A DNA stretch of 50,386 bases from Paludibacter propionicigenes. Lineage in GTDB: Bacteria; Bacteroidota; Bacteroidia; Bacteroidales; JAIFNL01. The notes under the pieces were generated by a model. That model was not told the origin of the DNA. It saw only the letters and a list, made by a program, of their open reading frames with translations, and searched no databases. The position numbers were made by a program, and so were the translations under genes. Below are positions 28,391 to 38,698 of the stretch, one piece after another; position 1 is the first letter of the stretch, and every line of letters starts with the position of its first letter. The stretch lies in the NCBI GenBank assembly GCA_020721325.1, contig DYNA01000010.1:1-50386 (forward strand). The letters run 5' to 3'.

Positions 28391-30184
28391 TTACATTCGC
28401 TCCGGAACGTTGATTCCAAGTAATTGCATCATATTTTTTATCGAATCGCCTACAAAACGTGATAAAAGCAGTCTAAATTTACGAATTTCTTTATTTTCTT
28501 CTTTCAAAATAGAAAATTCGTGATAATATTGGTTAAATTCTTTCACTAAATCGTAAATATAGTTAGCAATCAGTGCCGGACTATAGTTTTGAGCCGCTTC
28601 TTGAATTATTTCGGGCAATAAATGAAGGTTTTTTATCAATTCAACTTCTTTTTCGTGAAGGAAAATTGAATTTTCTACCTTTTCTGGCAATTCAATATTT
28701 TGTTCTTTTGCTTTGCGCAAAATTGATTGTATGCGTGCATAGGTGTATTGAATAAATGGACCTGTATTTCCGTTAAAATCAATGGATTCGTTCGGATTGA
28801 AAGTCATATTCTTGCGTGGATCTACTTTTAATATAAAATATTTTAATGCTCCCATTGCTATTGTAAAATACACATTTTCAGCATCTTCGGCACTTAGAGC
28901 ATCAAGTTTTCCCAATTCTTGCGATGTTTTTCGAGCGGTTTCTATCATTTCAGCAATTAAATCGTCGGCATCAACTACTGTTCCTTCGCGCGATTTCATC
29001 TTTCCCTCAGGCAGTTCCACCATTCCATACGATAAATGGAAAAGTTTTTTGCCCCAATCGTAACCTAATTTTTGCAAAATGAGCGATAAAACTTTAAAAT
29101 GGTAATCTTGCTCATTACCAACTACATAAGTCATAATATCGGGCTTAAATTCATTGTACCGTAAAATGGCTGTTCCAATGTCTTGAGTTATATAAACCGA
29201 TGTTCCGTCAGAACGCAATAAAATTTTCTGGTCTAAACCATCATTGGTCAAATCTGCCCAAACCGATGTATCTTCTTTTTGTATAAGTACCCTATTTTTC
29301 AAGCCTTCCAGAACATTTTCTTTGCCTAAAAGATAGGTTTGCGATTCGTAATATATTTTATCAAAAAACACTCCCAATTTTTTGTAAGTTTCATCAAATC
29401 CTGCATACACCCAAGCGTTCATTTTTTCCCAAAGCCCATATATTTCTGGGGTTTTTGCCTCCCATTTTCTTAACATTTCTTGTGCTTCGAGTAAAATGGG
29501 TGCTTCTTTTTTTGCTTGTTCTTCTGTTTTGCCTTGTTCTATTAAATCCTTGATTTCTTTTTTATACTCGGTATCAAATTTTACATAATATTCACCTACC
29601 AAATGGTCGCCTTTTTTGTTAGAAGATTCTGGTGTTTCAAAATTACTGTATTTTTGCCATGCCAACATCGATTTACAAATGTGTATTCCTCTGTCGTTCA
29701 CTAAATTAACCATAGTTACATGATTTCCGGCAGCTTTTAAAATTTGGGCAATAGAAAAACCCAATAAATTATTACGAATATGTCCCAAATGCAAAGGTTT
29801 ATTGGTATTTGGCGAAGAATATTCTACCATTATTTTAGGAGATTTTTCACCTGCTTTTTTTATTCCAAACTGAGCATTTTGAATGTTTTTATTAAAAAAA
29901 TCTATCCAATAAACAGTACTGATTGTTAGATTTAAAAAACCTTTAATTACATTATAATCAGATATTTCAGCAACGTTATTTTTTAAAAAGTCGCCAATTT
30001 CTGCTGCTGTATCTTCCGGTTTCTTTTTTGATAATTTTAAAAATGGAAAAACTACTACGGTAAAATCGCCTTTAAAATCTTTGCGTGTAGCTTGCACTTG
30101 AATCAATTTATCATCAACATCTTGATTGTAAAGCATTTGTAATGCTATTCTTACTTTTTCAACAATCAACTTTTCTAAATTCAT
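28391..30184 (-). CDS. argS: Arginine--tRNA ligase
   Basis: VEYSSPNTNKPLHLGHIRNNLLGFSIAQILKAAG; YGMVELPEGKMKSREGTVVDADDLI; C-terminal MQLLGINVPERM. Confidence 0.97.
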   Translation of the reverse strand: MNLEKLIVEKVRIALQMLYNQDVDDKLIQVQATRKDFKGDFTVVVFPFLKLSKKKPEDTAAEIGDFLKNNVAEISDYNVIKGFLNLTISTVYWIDFFNKNIQNAQFGIKKAGEKSPKIMVEYSSPNTNKPLHLGHIRNNLLGFSIAQILKAAGNHVTMVNLVNDRGIHICKSMLAWQKYSNFETPESSNKKGDHLVGEYYVKFDTEYKKEIKDLIEQGKTEEQAKKEAPILLEAQEMLRKWEAKTPEIYGLWEKMNAWVYAGFDETYKKLGVFFDKIYYESQTYLLGKENVLEGLKNRVLIQKEDTSVWADLTNDGLDQKILLRSDGTSVYITQDIGTAILRYNEFKPDIMTYVVGNEQDYHFKVLSLILQKLGYDWGKKLFHLSYGMVELPEGKMKSREGTVVDADDLIAEMIETARKTSQELGKLDALSAEDAENVYFTIAMGALKYFILKVDPRKNMTFNPNESIDFNGNTGPFIQYTYARIQSILRKAKEQNIELPEKVENSIFLHEKEVELIKNLHLLPEIIQEAAQNYSPALIANYIYDLVKEFNQYYHEFSILKEENKEIRKFRLLLSRFVGDSIKNMMQLLGINVPERM

Positions 30185-30438
30185 TGCTCAATATTTGTTT
30201 GTTTATATTAGAAATAAAGCACAAAAGTAAAAAAAATTAGCGTATTTCAAAAAAAAATTGCATCTTGCAAAAAAAACGATATTAGCTTTGATTTTGTTTT
30301 TTTTTATTAAATTTTTATTATTATTTTTACTTTATAAAATAAAATTTTATTTATAATTTTACAAATTTATTTTACTTGCTAAAATAAGTTTAAGTTATTG
30401 TGTTTTAAATATTTAAAACTTTATTTTTACATTTTCAA

Positions 30439-31554
30439 ATGAGTTTACACAGTCTTCATATTATTTCCTTTGATGTTCCATATCCTCCTGATTATGGAGG
30501 AGTTATAGATATTTTTTATAAAATTAAAAAATTGCATGAAAAAAAAATTGATATTTATTTGCATTGTTTTATTTATGGTCGCAATCGAAGAACGGAATTA
30601 GAGCAATACTGTAAAAAAGTTTATTATTATCCAAGAATTTTAGCACTTAAATATTTTTTTTCAACAAAACCTTTTATTGTTAAAAGTAGATGTAATACAT
30701 TATTATTAAGTAATTTAGAGCAAGATAATTTTCCTATTCTATTTGAAGGTTTGCATTCGACTTTTTTTTTAAAGCATAAAAATTTAAAACAGCGTTTAAA
30801 GATTGTTAGAATGCATAATATAGAGCATAAATACTACTTTAGTTTGTCGAAATATGAAAAAAGTCCATCTAAATGGTTTTATTTTATTACAGAAGCTATA
30901 AAATTAAAGTTTTATGAGCGTATTTTGCATAAAGCCGATTATATTTTATCTATTTCGCAGAAAGAACAAGAATATTTTGAAAAAAAGTACAAAAATTCGA
31001 TTTATATTCCCGCTTTTCATCAAAATGAGGAGCTAAAATCGCAAGTTGGAATTGGTAAATACATACTTTATCACGGAAATTTGAGTGTCAAAGAAAATGA
31101 AAATGCCTTATTTTTTTTAATTGATAAGGTTTTTAGTAAAATAGATTTTGAGGTAGTAGTAGCCGGAAAAAATGCCGGACAAAAATTGCAAGAAAAGATA
31201 AAAAAAGTTAATAATATTAAACTTTTTAATAACCCTAAATCGGAAAAAATGGCAGAATTGATTAAAAATGCTCAAATATCGGTTTTATTTACGTTACAAA
31301 CTACCGGTTTAAAGCTCAAATTAATCAATTCTCTGTTTGAAAGTCGTTTTTGCATAGCAAATGACAAAATGCTCTTTGGCACAAAATTAGATAAAATTTG
31401 TATAGTTGCTAATTCGCCACAAGATATTATAAATGAAATAGAATCGTTTATTGATAAAAGATTTTCTCTTGTTGAAATAGAAATGCGTAAAGAAATATTA
31501 TTAAGAGAATACTCGAATGAAAACAATGTAACTGAGATTCTGAATTTATTATAA
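30439..31554 (+). CDS. Glycosyltransferase (GT-B/group 1-like)
   Basis: HIISFDVPYPPDYGGVIDIFYKIKKLHEKKIDIYLHCF; KYILYHGNLSVKENENALFFLID; FEVVVAGKNAGQKLQEKI. Confidence 0.72.
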   Translation: MSLHSLHIISFDVPYPPDYGGVIDIFYKIKKLHEKKIDIYLHCFIYGRNRRTELEQYCKKVYYYPRILALKYFFSTKPFIVKSRCNTLLLSNLEQDNFPILFEGLHSTFFLKHKNLKQRLKIVRMHNIEHKYYFSLSKYEKSPSKWFYFITEAIKLKFYERILHKADYILSISQKEQEYFEKKYKNSIYIPAFHQNEELKSQVGIGKYILYHGNLSVKENENALFFLIDKVFSKIDFEVVVAGKNAGQKLQEKIKKVNNIKLFNNPKSEKMAELIKNAQISVLFTLQTTGLKLKLINSLFESRFCIANDKMLFGTKLDKICIVANSPQDIINEIESFIDKRFSLVEIEMRKEILLREYSNENNVTEILNLL

Positions 31555-31598
31555 AAAATTATATTAATATTTACAAACTATAAAATTAATGTTTTGTT

Positions 31599-33686
31599 AT
31601 GAAAATAAAATCGTTCATATTATTATTATTTATTGTAAGTCTTTATTTATCCTCATTCTCACAAGGTTATGAGATAAAAGTAAAGTTAAAAGACTTTCCT
31701 AACCAAAAAATTATTTTAGGACATCATTTTGCGGGTTCTATTCACCCCGATGATACTGTACAGCTTGATGCTAAAGGGGAAGGTGTTTTTAAAGATAAAA
31801 ATAAACTACCCGGTGGTATGTACTTATTTTTCTTACCTACACGCAATTATTTTGATATTTTTTTAGATGAAGACCAAGTTTTTTCTGTTGAAAACGATAC
31901 TTTAGATATGATAAATCATTTTAAATGCGAAGGTAGTAAAGAAAATGATGTTTTTTATGATTATCAACGTTTTATAAAATCTAAAAACGAAAAGGCTTCT
32001 AAACTTAGAGAAAATGAAAAAAATGCAAGTGAACAAGAAAAAAAGAAGATAAGTGCTGAAATAGAGATAATTAACAAAGAAGTAATGGCAAAAATGGAAG
32101 AAGTGATAACTTCTAATCCGAATATGCTTTTTGCTGTTTTTTTGAAAGCTACCAGAGAAGTTGAAGTGCCAAAGCATTTTATTGATGCGAAAAATCAAAT
32201 TATTCAAGAAAAAATACCTGATTACTTATATTTTTTCAGAATCCATTTTTGGGATAATTTCGATTTTGGTGATGCACGTTTACTTAGAACACCTATTTAT
32301 GAAACGAAGTTTAAATTGTATTTAGAAAAAATTATTCCGCAAATGCCTGATACAATGATAGAAGTTGTTGATTATTTGATGAATAGAGTTATTTTTAGTA
32401 ATGCTGTCGTTAGAAAAGATTATCAAAAGCCCGAAATGGAAAAGGAACGAACATACAACAACCCGAAATCGAATGACGAGCTTTTGCGTTATGTGCTTAT
32501 TACGTTGCATAATCACTTGGCTTCGAGCCAAATAATGGGAATGGAAGAGGCTTTTATTTACGAAACATATCATTATTACTTAAAATACGCCACTTGGAGC
32601 AATCAGAGTTATATTGATAAATTGCGCGAAGATGTGAAAAAGAAAACACCTTTATTTATTGGAAGAACTGCAAAAGATTTAATAATGAACCAGTTACCTT
32701 CTTCTGAAAAGGAAATTGACAATTTGATTCTTGAAATTGAAAAAACCAACGAAAAAGGCAAGCCATACTCCGAAACATACAAAAACGATTTGAAAAATGC
32801 AAAAAGTAAAGCCTCATTTAAGCAAGATTCGATACTTATTTCTCAAACGTTAGTAAATAATTTAGTTCCGTTAGTTGACGATTTTAATGCTAAGCTAAAA
32901 GGTTTAAAATCAATGTATTCTATAAAATCAAAATATACATTGGTTTGGTTTTGGGAAGAGAGTTGTAGCCATTGTCGCAAAGCAACTCCTCAATTGGTGG
33001 AGGCATTCAATCGTATAAAACACCTTGATTTTCAGGTTTATGCAGTTAGTATTCACAGCATGACTTACGATTGGGAAAAAACGATAAAAGAAACCAAAAA
33101 TTGGTTTAACTTTGTGAAAGACAACAAGATGTATGAATTTAACAATGTTTATGACCCTTATCATTCTACAAAATTTAGAGAATTGTATGATATAAATAGT
33201 TCTCCGGTTTCTTATCTGCTTGATAATGAAAAACGTATAGCCGCTAAGCGAATAGCCGTTGACCAAATTGTTAGTGTAGTTATTGACAAAGAATTGGAAG
33301 TAATTTATCAGCAAAAGCAAGGTAATGAGCGTATTACGGCTTTTAAAACATTTATTTCTAACGAAAATTTCGGTTTACGCGAATTGGATATGATAAAAGA
33401 AACGCTATCAAGAGTTTTACAAGATACTGAAAAAGAAACAATTATAAAGTTTACCGAATCTAAAATGGAAAATAAAAAGAAATTTTTAGAAAATGAACTT
33501 AAAAATCGTTTAAAATCAAGCGATGCTAAACGAACCGAAAATTTAGAAAAATTTGCAGATAGTTTTTTTAATCTAAATGATATTGATTTTTTAATTGAAA
33601 AATTGAATGAAAATATATCACTTGGAGGCGAAAATGATAAAATATTAAAATATTTTGAAAATCGTAAAAAATATAAATTAGAGTAA
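31599..33686 (+). CDS. TlpA-like thioredoxin-fold protein (DUF4369/DUF5106-like)
   Basis: Signal peptide; YEIKVKLKDFPNQKIILGHHFAG; TLVWFWEESCSHCRKATPQLVEAFNRI (CxxC-type). Confidence 0.8.
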   Translation: MKIKSFILLLFIVSLYLSSFSQGYEIKVKLKDFPNQKIILGHHFAGSIHPDDTVQLDAKGEGVFKDKNKLPGGMYLFFLPTRNYFDIFLDEDQVFSVENDTLDMINHFKCEGSKENDVFYDYQRFIKSKNEKASKLRENEKNASEQEKKKISAEIEIINKEVMAKMEEVITSNPNMLFAVFLKATREVEVPKHFIDAKNQIIQEKIPDYLYFFRIHFWDNFDFGDARLLRTPIYETKFKLYLEKIIPQMPDTMIEVVDYLMNRVIFSNAVVRKDYQKPEMEKERTYNNPKSNDELLRYVLITLHNHLASSQIMGMEEAFIYETYHYYLKYATWSNQSYIDKLREDVKKKTPLFIGRTAKDLIMNQLPSSEKEIDNLILEIEKTNEKGKPYSETYKNDLKNAKSKASFKQDSILISQTLVNNLVPLVDDFNAKLKGLKSMYSIKSKYTLVWFWEESCSHCRKATPQLVEAFNRIKHLDFQVYAVSIHSMTYDWEKTIKETKNWFNFVKDNKMYEFNNVYDPYHSTKFRELYDINSSPVSYLLDNEKRIAAKRIAVDQIVSVVIDKELEVIYQQKQGNERITAFKTFISNENFGLRELDMIKETLSRVLQDTEKETIIKFTESKMENKKKFLENELKNRLKSSDAKRTENLEKFADSFFNLNDIDFLIEKLNENISLGGENDKILKYFENRKKYKLE

Positions 33687-33721
33687 AATAGTATATTTTT
33701 TTATCCATTTTATTGCAATCT

Positions 33722-34525
33722 ATGAAGATTAAATTTTTAGGAACAGGCACATCGCAAGGTGTGCCTGTTATAGCTTGTAAATGTGATGTTTGTAAATCTT
33801 ATGACTTTAAAGACAATCGTTTAAGAAGTTCGGTTTTGATTGAAATAAACGGGCAAAATTTATTGATAGATGCAGGTCCCGATTTTAGACAACAAATGCT
33901 CAGAGAAGACATAGAACGGCTTGATGCTGTGTTACTTACTCACGAACACAAAGACCACATTGGAGGTTTAGATGACGTTAGAGCTTTTAATTATGTAATG
34001 AAAAAGGCATGTGATATTTATGCCGAAAAGCGTGTACTTCAAGCACTTAAAAGAGAATATGCCTATGTATTTGCCGATTTTAAATATCCCGGAATACCCG
34101 AAATGCAATTGCATTCTATTTGCGAAGAAACTTTTTTTATCAACCAAATTCCGGTTACACCTATTCGTGTGATGCACTACAAATTGCCAATTTTGGGGTT
34201 TCGATTAGAAAATTTTGCTTATATTACCGATACGAATAACATTATCGAATTTGAAAAACTTAAGAATGTTGATGTGCTGGTTTTGAACGCTTTGCGCAAA
34301 GAAAAGCACATTTCGCATTTCAACTTGTCTGAAAGCTTGGAAGTTATAAATAAAATTAAGCCTAAAATGGCGTTTTTAACTCACATTTCTCATTTGATGG
34401 GAAAGCATACATACGAAGAGAAATTTTTGCCCGAAAATGTTTTTTTTGCTTATGATGGTTTGTCTATAGAATTGATAAACAACACAATAGAAGTAATTCA
34501 TCTTTCCGAAAATCCTAAATCTTAA
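33722..34525 (+). CDS. MBL fold metallo-hydrolase (PhnP-like)
   Basis: MKIKFLGTGTSQGVPVIACKCDVC; LLTHEHKDHIGGLDDVRAFN; FLTHISHLMGKH. Confidence 0.93.
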   Translation: MKIKFLGTGTSQGVPVIACKCDVCKSYDFKDNRLRSSVLIEINGQNLLIDAGPDFRQQMLREDIERLDAVLLTHEHKDHIGGLDDVRAFNYVMKKACDIYAEKRVLQALKREYAYVFADFKYPGIPEMQLHSICEETFFINQIPVTPIRVMHYKLPILGFRLENFAYITDTNNIIEFEKLKNVDVLVLNALRKEKHISHFNLSESLEVINKIKPKMAFLTHISHLMGKHTYEEKFLPENVFFAYDGLSIELINNTIEVIHLSENPKS

Positions 34526-34534
34526 AAAAAGATA

Positions 34535-35404
34535 TTAAATTTTATTTTTAACAATTTCAGCTAACTGCGCAAGGACTTTTGCATCAGTTTTTAACCCTTT
34601 TTGTTCATAAGAAAATATCAAACTTAAAAATAAACGGTGAATTATTACCAAAGTATTGCAAGGTGAATAATATTCCGAACGACTTGGAAGTTGCTGACTT
34701 ATAAGGAAATGGTCTATTTCTTTTTTACCTAAAACTGCTCCACGATTAAAAGGATTGATGTAAAACAAAACATCATCTTTAAAACGCGTGTCTGCTAAGC
34801 GTTCGTCCATGAAGGCTAAAATAAAATTTTTTGGTAAATTTACTCCATAAATCGGAAGTTTAAATTCTTGTGCCAAAAGTATATAGATTATTCCCAAAGA
34901 AAGAGAATTTCCCTTTTTAGTTTCAAGAACTTTATTTAGGTAAGAATTATTTATTGCATAAAAATGAGTATCGTTGCGAACAAATTTATGAACATCAAAC
35001 AAGATGTGATTAATCGCTTTTATTTTTTCTAAAGGCGTAAAACGCTCATCATAAATCTCTTTCACATCTTTTATCAAAACATCGATTTGCTTATTCAATT
35101 CTTCAAGATTCAAATTCGGATATTTGAATTTGGTAACCAAAAACGAACCGATAAGTAAATCGTTGGTTTGCTTATCTGTCCAGTTTTTCAACTCTGTTGT
35201 TAGTTCCTCATACTGAAGCTCTTGTATTAAATTTTCTATCCTATCTTGATAAAATGAATTTAATGTGTTTTCCCAAGCATTTTCTAACTGAGGTATAATA
35301 GGCGTGCCTATGCTCTTAAGCTTCTGATTTACAAGCATAAAAACATCTTCACTGGGGTCTTCGAGCAAGCTAATAAGTGCTTTAAGTTCCTTATCCTCAA
35401 TCAT
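34535..35404 (-). CDS. SirB1-like transglutaminase family protein
   Basis: MIEDKELKALISLLEDPSEDVFMLVNQKL; YLNKVLETKKGNSLSLGIIYILLAQEFKLPIYGVNLPKNFILAF. Start moved from 35437 to ATG at 35404. Confidence 0.82.
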   Translation of the reverse strand: MIEDKELKALISLLEDPSEDVFMLVNQKLKSIGTPIIPQLENAWENTLNSFYQDRIENLIQELQYEELTTELKNWTDKQTNDLLIGSFLVTKFKYPNLNLEELNKQIDVLIKDVKEIYDERFTPLEKIKAINHILFDVHKFVRNDTHFYAINNSYLNKVLETKKGNSLSLGIIYILLAQEFKLPIYGVNLPKNFILAFMDERLADTRFKDDVLFYINPFNRGAVLGKKEIDHFLISQQLPSRSEYYSPCNTLVIIHRLFLSLIFSYEQKGLKTDAKVLAQLAEIVKNKI

Positions 35405-35666
35405 ATAATAAAATTGCGGTATTAAAAAAATACACAATAGAAATGAAATGCTAAATTATATTTTTTTTATAGAAATGAAAATTTTTTTTGAAAATTTATA
35501 AAAATACTTTTTTTTAAATTCTTAAAATACGTAAATTTTTTTATTAATTTATAATCGAAATTATTTGCAAAAGATTACAAAACAAATTTTTAACAATCTG
35601 CTTTTTGTATGTTAAAACAATTAATTACGGATATTTGAATTTGTGTAAACTTTAAAGAAAAAAAAA

Positions 35667-36542
35667 TTAACTATCGGCAATTCTATCCAAAACATTTTCA
35701 ATCAATACTTTAAGTGATTTTTTATAATCTTTGCTGTATTCCTTTCTTATACGGTTTGCTATAATGTTGCAAACCGTTAAAGCTTGATGCCCCAAAAGTG
35801 CCGAAAGCCCATAAATTGCTGAACTTTCCATTTCGTAATTGGTAATTTTCATTCCATTGTATTCAAAACGACTGATTTTTTCGTTCAAATCAAAATCCAC
35901 TATTGGCAAACGCAAAATACGTCCCTGAGGACCATAAAAGCCATTGGCTGAGATAGTTAAACCACTTCTAAAATCTTTACTCATCTGCTCGAAAACCGAA
36001 TCGGAAGATTTAACAATATAAGGACTGGCAAGAAGTTTATTCCAGCCAACATGCTCTTTGAAAGCATTTTCCATATCCAAATCCGAAACAGAATTGCGCT
36101 GTGCATAAAAATTTAACATTCCATCAAATCCGATAGCATATTTTGTAACTAAAGGCGTATCTACCGGAATATCAGGCTGTAAAGCACCCGAAGTACCGAT
36201 TCTTACAAAAGTGAGTACTTTTTTTATTTCTTTTTCTTGGCGCAAATTTAAGTCAATATTGGTTATTGCATCTAACTCATTTACAACTATATCAACATTG
36301 TCTGTACCAATTCCGGTCGAAATTACCGAAAGCCGTTTGCCTTTATAATAACCCGTGTGAGTTACAAATTCGCGGTTTTTCTTTTTTATTTCCACTTTAT
36401 CGAAATATTTTGAAATTACTGCCACACGGTCTTGGTCGCCAACCAAAATAATATTGTCTGCTATATCGCCGGGTAGCAAATGCAAGTGAAAAATGCTGCC
36501 ATCAGCGTTTAAAATCAATTCTGACTCGGGTATTCTATTCAT
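35667..36542 (-). CDS. Nucleoside (uridine) phosphorylase
   Basis: DIADNIILVGDQDRVAVISKYFDKV; VRIGTSGALQPDIPV; NYEMESSAIYGLSALLGHQALTVC. Confidence 0.9.
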   Translation of the reverse strand: MNRIPESELILNADGSIFHLHLLPGDIADNIILVGDQDRVAVISKYFDKVEIKKKNREFVTHTGYYKGKRLSVISTGIGTDNVDIVVNELDAITNIDLNLRQEKEIKKVLTFVRIGTSGALQPDIPVDTPLVTKYAIGFDGMLNFYAQRNSVSDLDMENAFKEHVGWNKLLASPYIVKSSDSVFEQMSKDFRSGLTISANGFYGPQGRILRLPIVDFDLNEKISRFEYNGMKITNYEMESSAIYGLSALLGHQALTVCNIIANRIRKEYSKDYKKSLKVLIENVLDRIADS

Positions 36543-36931
36543 TGTAAGTTTTTTTAATTCTGAATATTTTTAAGCAAATAAACAACGATTTACGATATTT
36601 TGTTATCTTGTAAATAGCTGTAAATCAATTCAAAAAAAATAATTGTGGTTCTTTTTTTTATAATACATACTTTTATTTATTTTAAAAATTTGAAAAATAA
36701 TTCATTTCTTAAAATTTTATAAAGTTTTTTTAACAATTGTAAAAAATTGTATTTCAAATAATTATCAAGTTAAATGAACGAAATAGTAAAATGAATAATT
36801 TATCGCTCAATTTATTTTCTTTTGAATTTATTTTTTATAAAAAAAATGAACAACAAAAGTAAAAAGAAATTAAGAATTTTTCAAATTTTATTTTTATAAA
36901 AAAAACAATTGGTTAAAATAATGGTTCGTAA

Positions 36932-36946
36932 AACTTTGCCAAAGTT
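36932..36946. repeat. Palindrome AACTTTGCCAAAGTT
   Basis: Same 15-mer as at 227-241; related TTTGGCAAAGTTTT at about 37003-37016. Confidence 0.5.
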
Positions 36947-37066
36947 GCTTTTGTTATTCTGTTAAAAGGTTAATTATCAATAAAATAACTTTTTTATGCA
37001 AATTTGGCAAAGTTTTGGTATTCAATTCATTAAAAAAAAATAACGTATTCAGACAAAAAAATATTT

Positions 37067-37804
37067 TTATTGAACTGACTTTGAAGAATTATCTTTATTT
37101 AGCCTTTTTTTTCTAATTTTCATATTCACAACTTCCACCGTTAAAGAAAAGAAAACCGCAAAATAAATGTACGCTTTGGGTATTTCGATGTGAAAACCTT
37201 CCAAAACCAGCATAAATCCTATCAAAATTAAAAACGAAAGAGCTAAAATTTCGAGCGTAGGATTTTGCGAAATAAACTGGCTTATTTTTCCGGCATAAGC
37301 CATCATTACCGATAAAGCGACCACTACCGCTATAATCATGATTAGCACGTCGTCCGAAAGCCCAACCGCCGTAAGAATAGAATCAAAAGAGAATACAATA
37401 TCGAGCATGGCAATTTGAAATATCACATTCCAAACCGTTGTAGCTCTGGTAGTTACTTCGTGTTGTATTCCTTCCATTTTATGTCCGATTTCGGAAACGC
37501 TTTTCGCTAAAAGAAACAAACCACCCGAAAATAATATTATCTCACGAACACTAAAACCTTTTCCCATGATAGTAAAAAGGGGCTTTGTAAGGTGATGAAT
37601 TACCCAAACCACAGAAATTAACATGGCAATTCGTAAAAATAGAGCTAAAAAAAGTCCGGTTTTCCGTGCTTTTTCTTGTTTTTCGGCAGGTAACTTGTTG
37701 GAAACGATTGAAATAAAAATTATGTTATCCACTCCAAGTACTATTTCCAAAAAAGTTAGCGTTAATAATGCAATCCACGCATTGGGGGCAAATAAAAAAT
37801 CCAT
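37067..37804 (-). CDS. TerC family integral membrane protein
   Basis: LEIVLGVDNIIFISIVSNKLP; QIAMLDIVFSFDSILTAVGLSDD; multi-TM. Confidence 0.93.
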   Translation of the reverse strand: MDFLFAPNAWIALLTLTFLEIVLGVDNIIFISIVSNKLPAEKQEKARKTGLFLALFLRIAMLISVVWVIHHLTKPLFTIMGKGFSVREIILFSGGLFLLAKSVSEIGHKMEGIQHEVTTRATTVWNVIFQIAMLDIVFSFDSILTAVGLSDDVLIMIIAVVVALSVMMAYAGKISQFISQNPTLEILALSFLILIGFMLVLEGFHIEIPKAYIYFAVFFSLTVEVVNMKIRKKRLNKDNSSKSVQ

Positions 37805-38140
37805 TTTGTACTAAATTTAATCGTTTGAGGCTAATTTTTTTTTAATTTTTTTTACAAAAATAAAATATAATTTGAAATTTAAAAAATTTTCCTTTTTTTT
37901 CAAAAAAAAATAAAACCAACGCAACGAATCGAACCCCTTGTGCATCTTTGGCTAAAGGTTCTAAAATTTTTTTTAGGGGTAAAATTTTAAAATATAAATC
38001 TGCTGAAAATTCAATTTTCTTTTTCTGAAAAACTACTATTTTATTATGAAAATGAATTTTTAGCAGTTTATATTTGCAAAAAACTAAAAAAGAAATTAAA
38101 TTTGCTCAGAAAAAAAATAACTGACTAAAAAATTTAAATT

Positions 38141-38698
38141 TTGGAAGAGCTACAAATTATAATTAAAAATTGTAAAGCAGGAAAACGCGAGGCACAAGCC
38201 AAGCTTTTTCAGCTATTTGCAAGAAAAATGTTTACGGTTGCCTTAGTTTATTCTAAGGATAGAACCGCAGCCGAAGACATTATTCAAGATGCTTTTATAA
38301 AGATTTTCGATAAAATTTCCCAGTATTCCGGCGAAGGCTCTTTTGAAGGTTGGGTGAGGAGAATTGTCGTAAATACTGCCCTTGAGCGATATAGGCGCGA
38401 AAATAAATTGTACTCAATCGACGATTATCAACCTTATGAAGAGCAATTGAGTTACAACGATTTGATTGATAATATTTCGGCAAACGAATTAATGGAAATC
38501 ATTGGGTCGATTAGTCCGCAATATAAAATTGTTTTCAATTTGTATGCCCTTGAAGGCTATTCGCACAAAGAAATTTCCCAGCAATTGGGAATTAGCGAAG
38601 GTACTTCGAAATCAAATCTGGCACGCGCACGCAAAGTGTTGCAAGATAAAGTAAATGAAATGTATTTTTTAAAAAAGAAAGAACAAAGCGCATGTTAA
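38141..38698 (+). CDS. ECF-type RNA polymerase sigma factor
   Basis: AAEDIIQDAFIKIFDKISQYSGEGSFEGWVRRIVVNTALERYRRE; YALEGYSHKEISQQLGISEGTSKSNLARARKVLQ; TTG start. Confidence 0.92.
   Translation: MEELQIIIKNCKAGKREAQAKLFQLFARKMFTVALVYSKDRTAAEDIIQDAFIKIFDKISQYSGEGSFEGWVRRIVVNTALERYRRENKLYSIDDYQPYEEQLSYNDLIDNISANELMEIIGSISPQYKIVFNLYALEGYSHKEISQQLGISEGTSKSNLARARKVLQDKVNEMYFLKKKEQSAC

Noticed and set aside
34535-35404. SirB1-like transglutaminase as part of the 5.3-7.4 kb transglutaminase/caspase system
   Set aside because: Different, common conserved family, 27 kb away and on the opposite strand.
37918-37965. Minus-strand GGGGTTCGATTCGTTGCG resembling a tRNA T-arm
   Set aside because: TTCGATT loop is present but the flanking bases do not pair into a 5-bp stem, and no acceptor, D or anticodon arms could be found.
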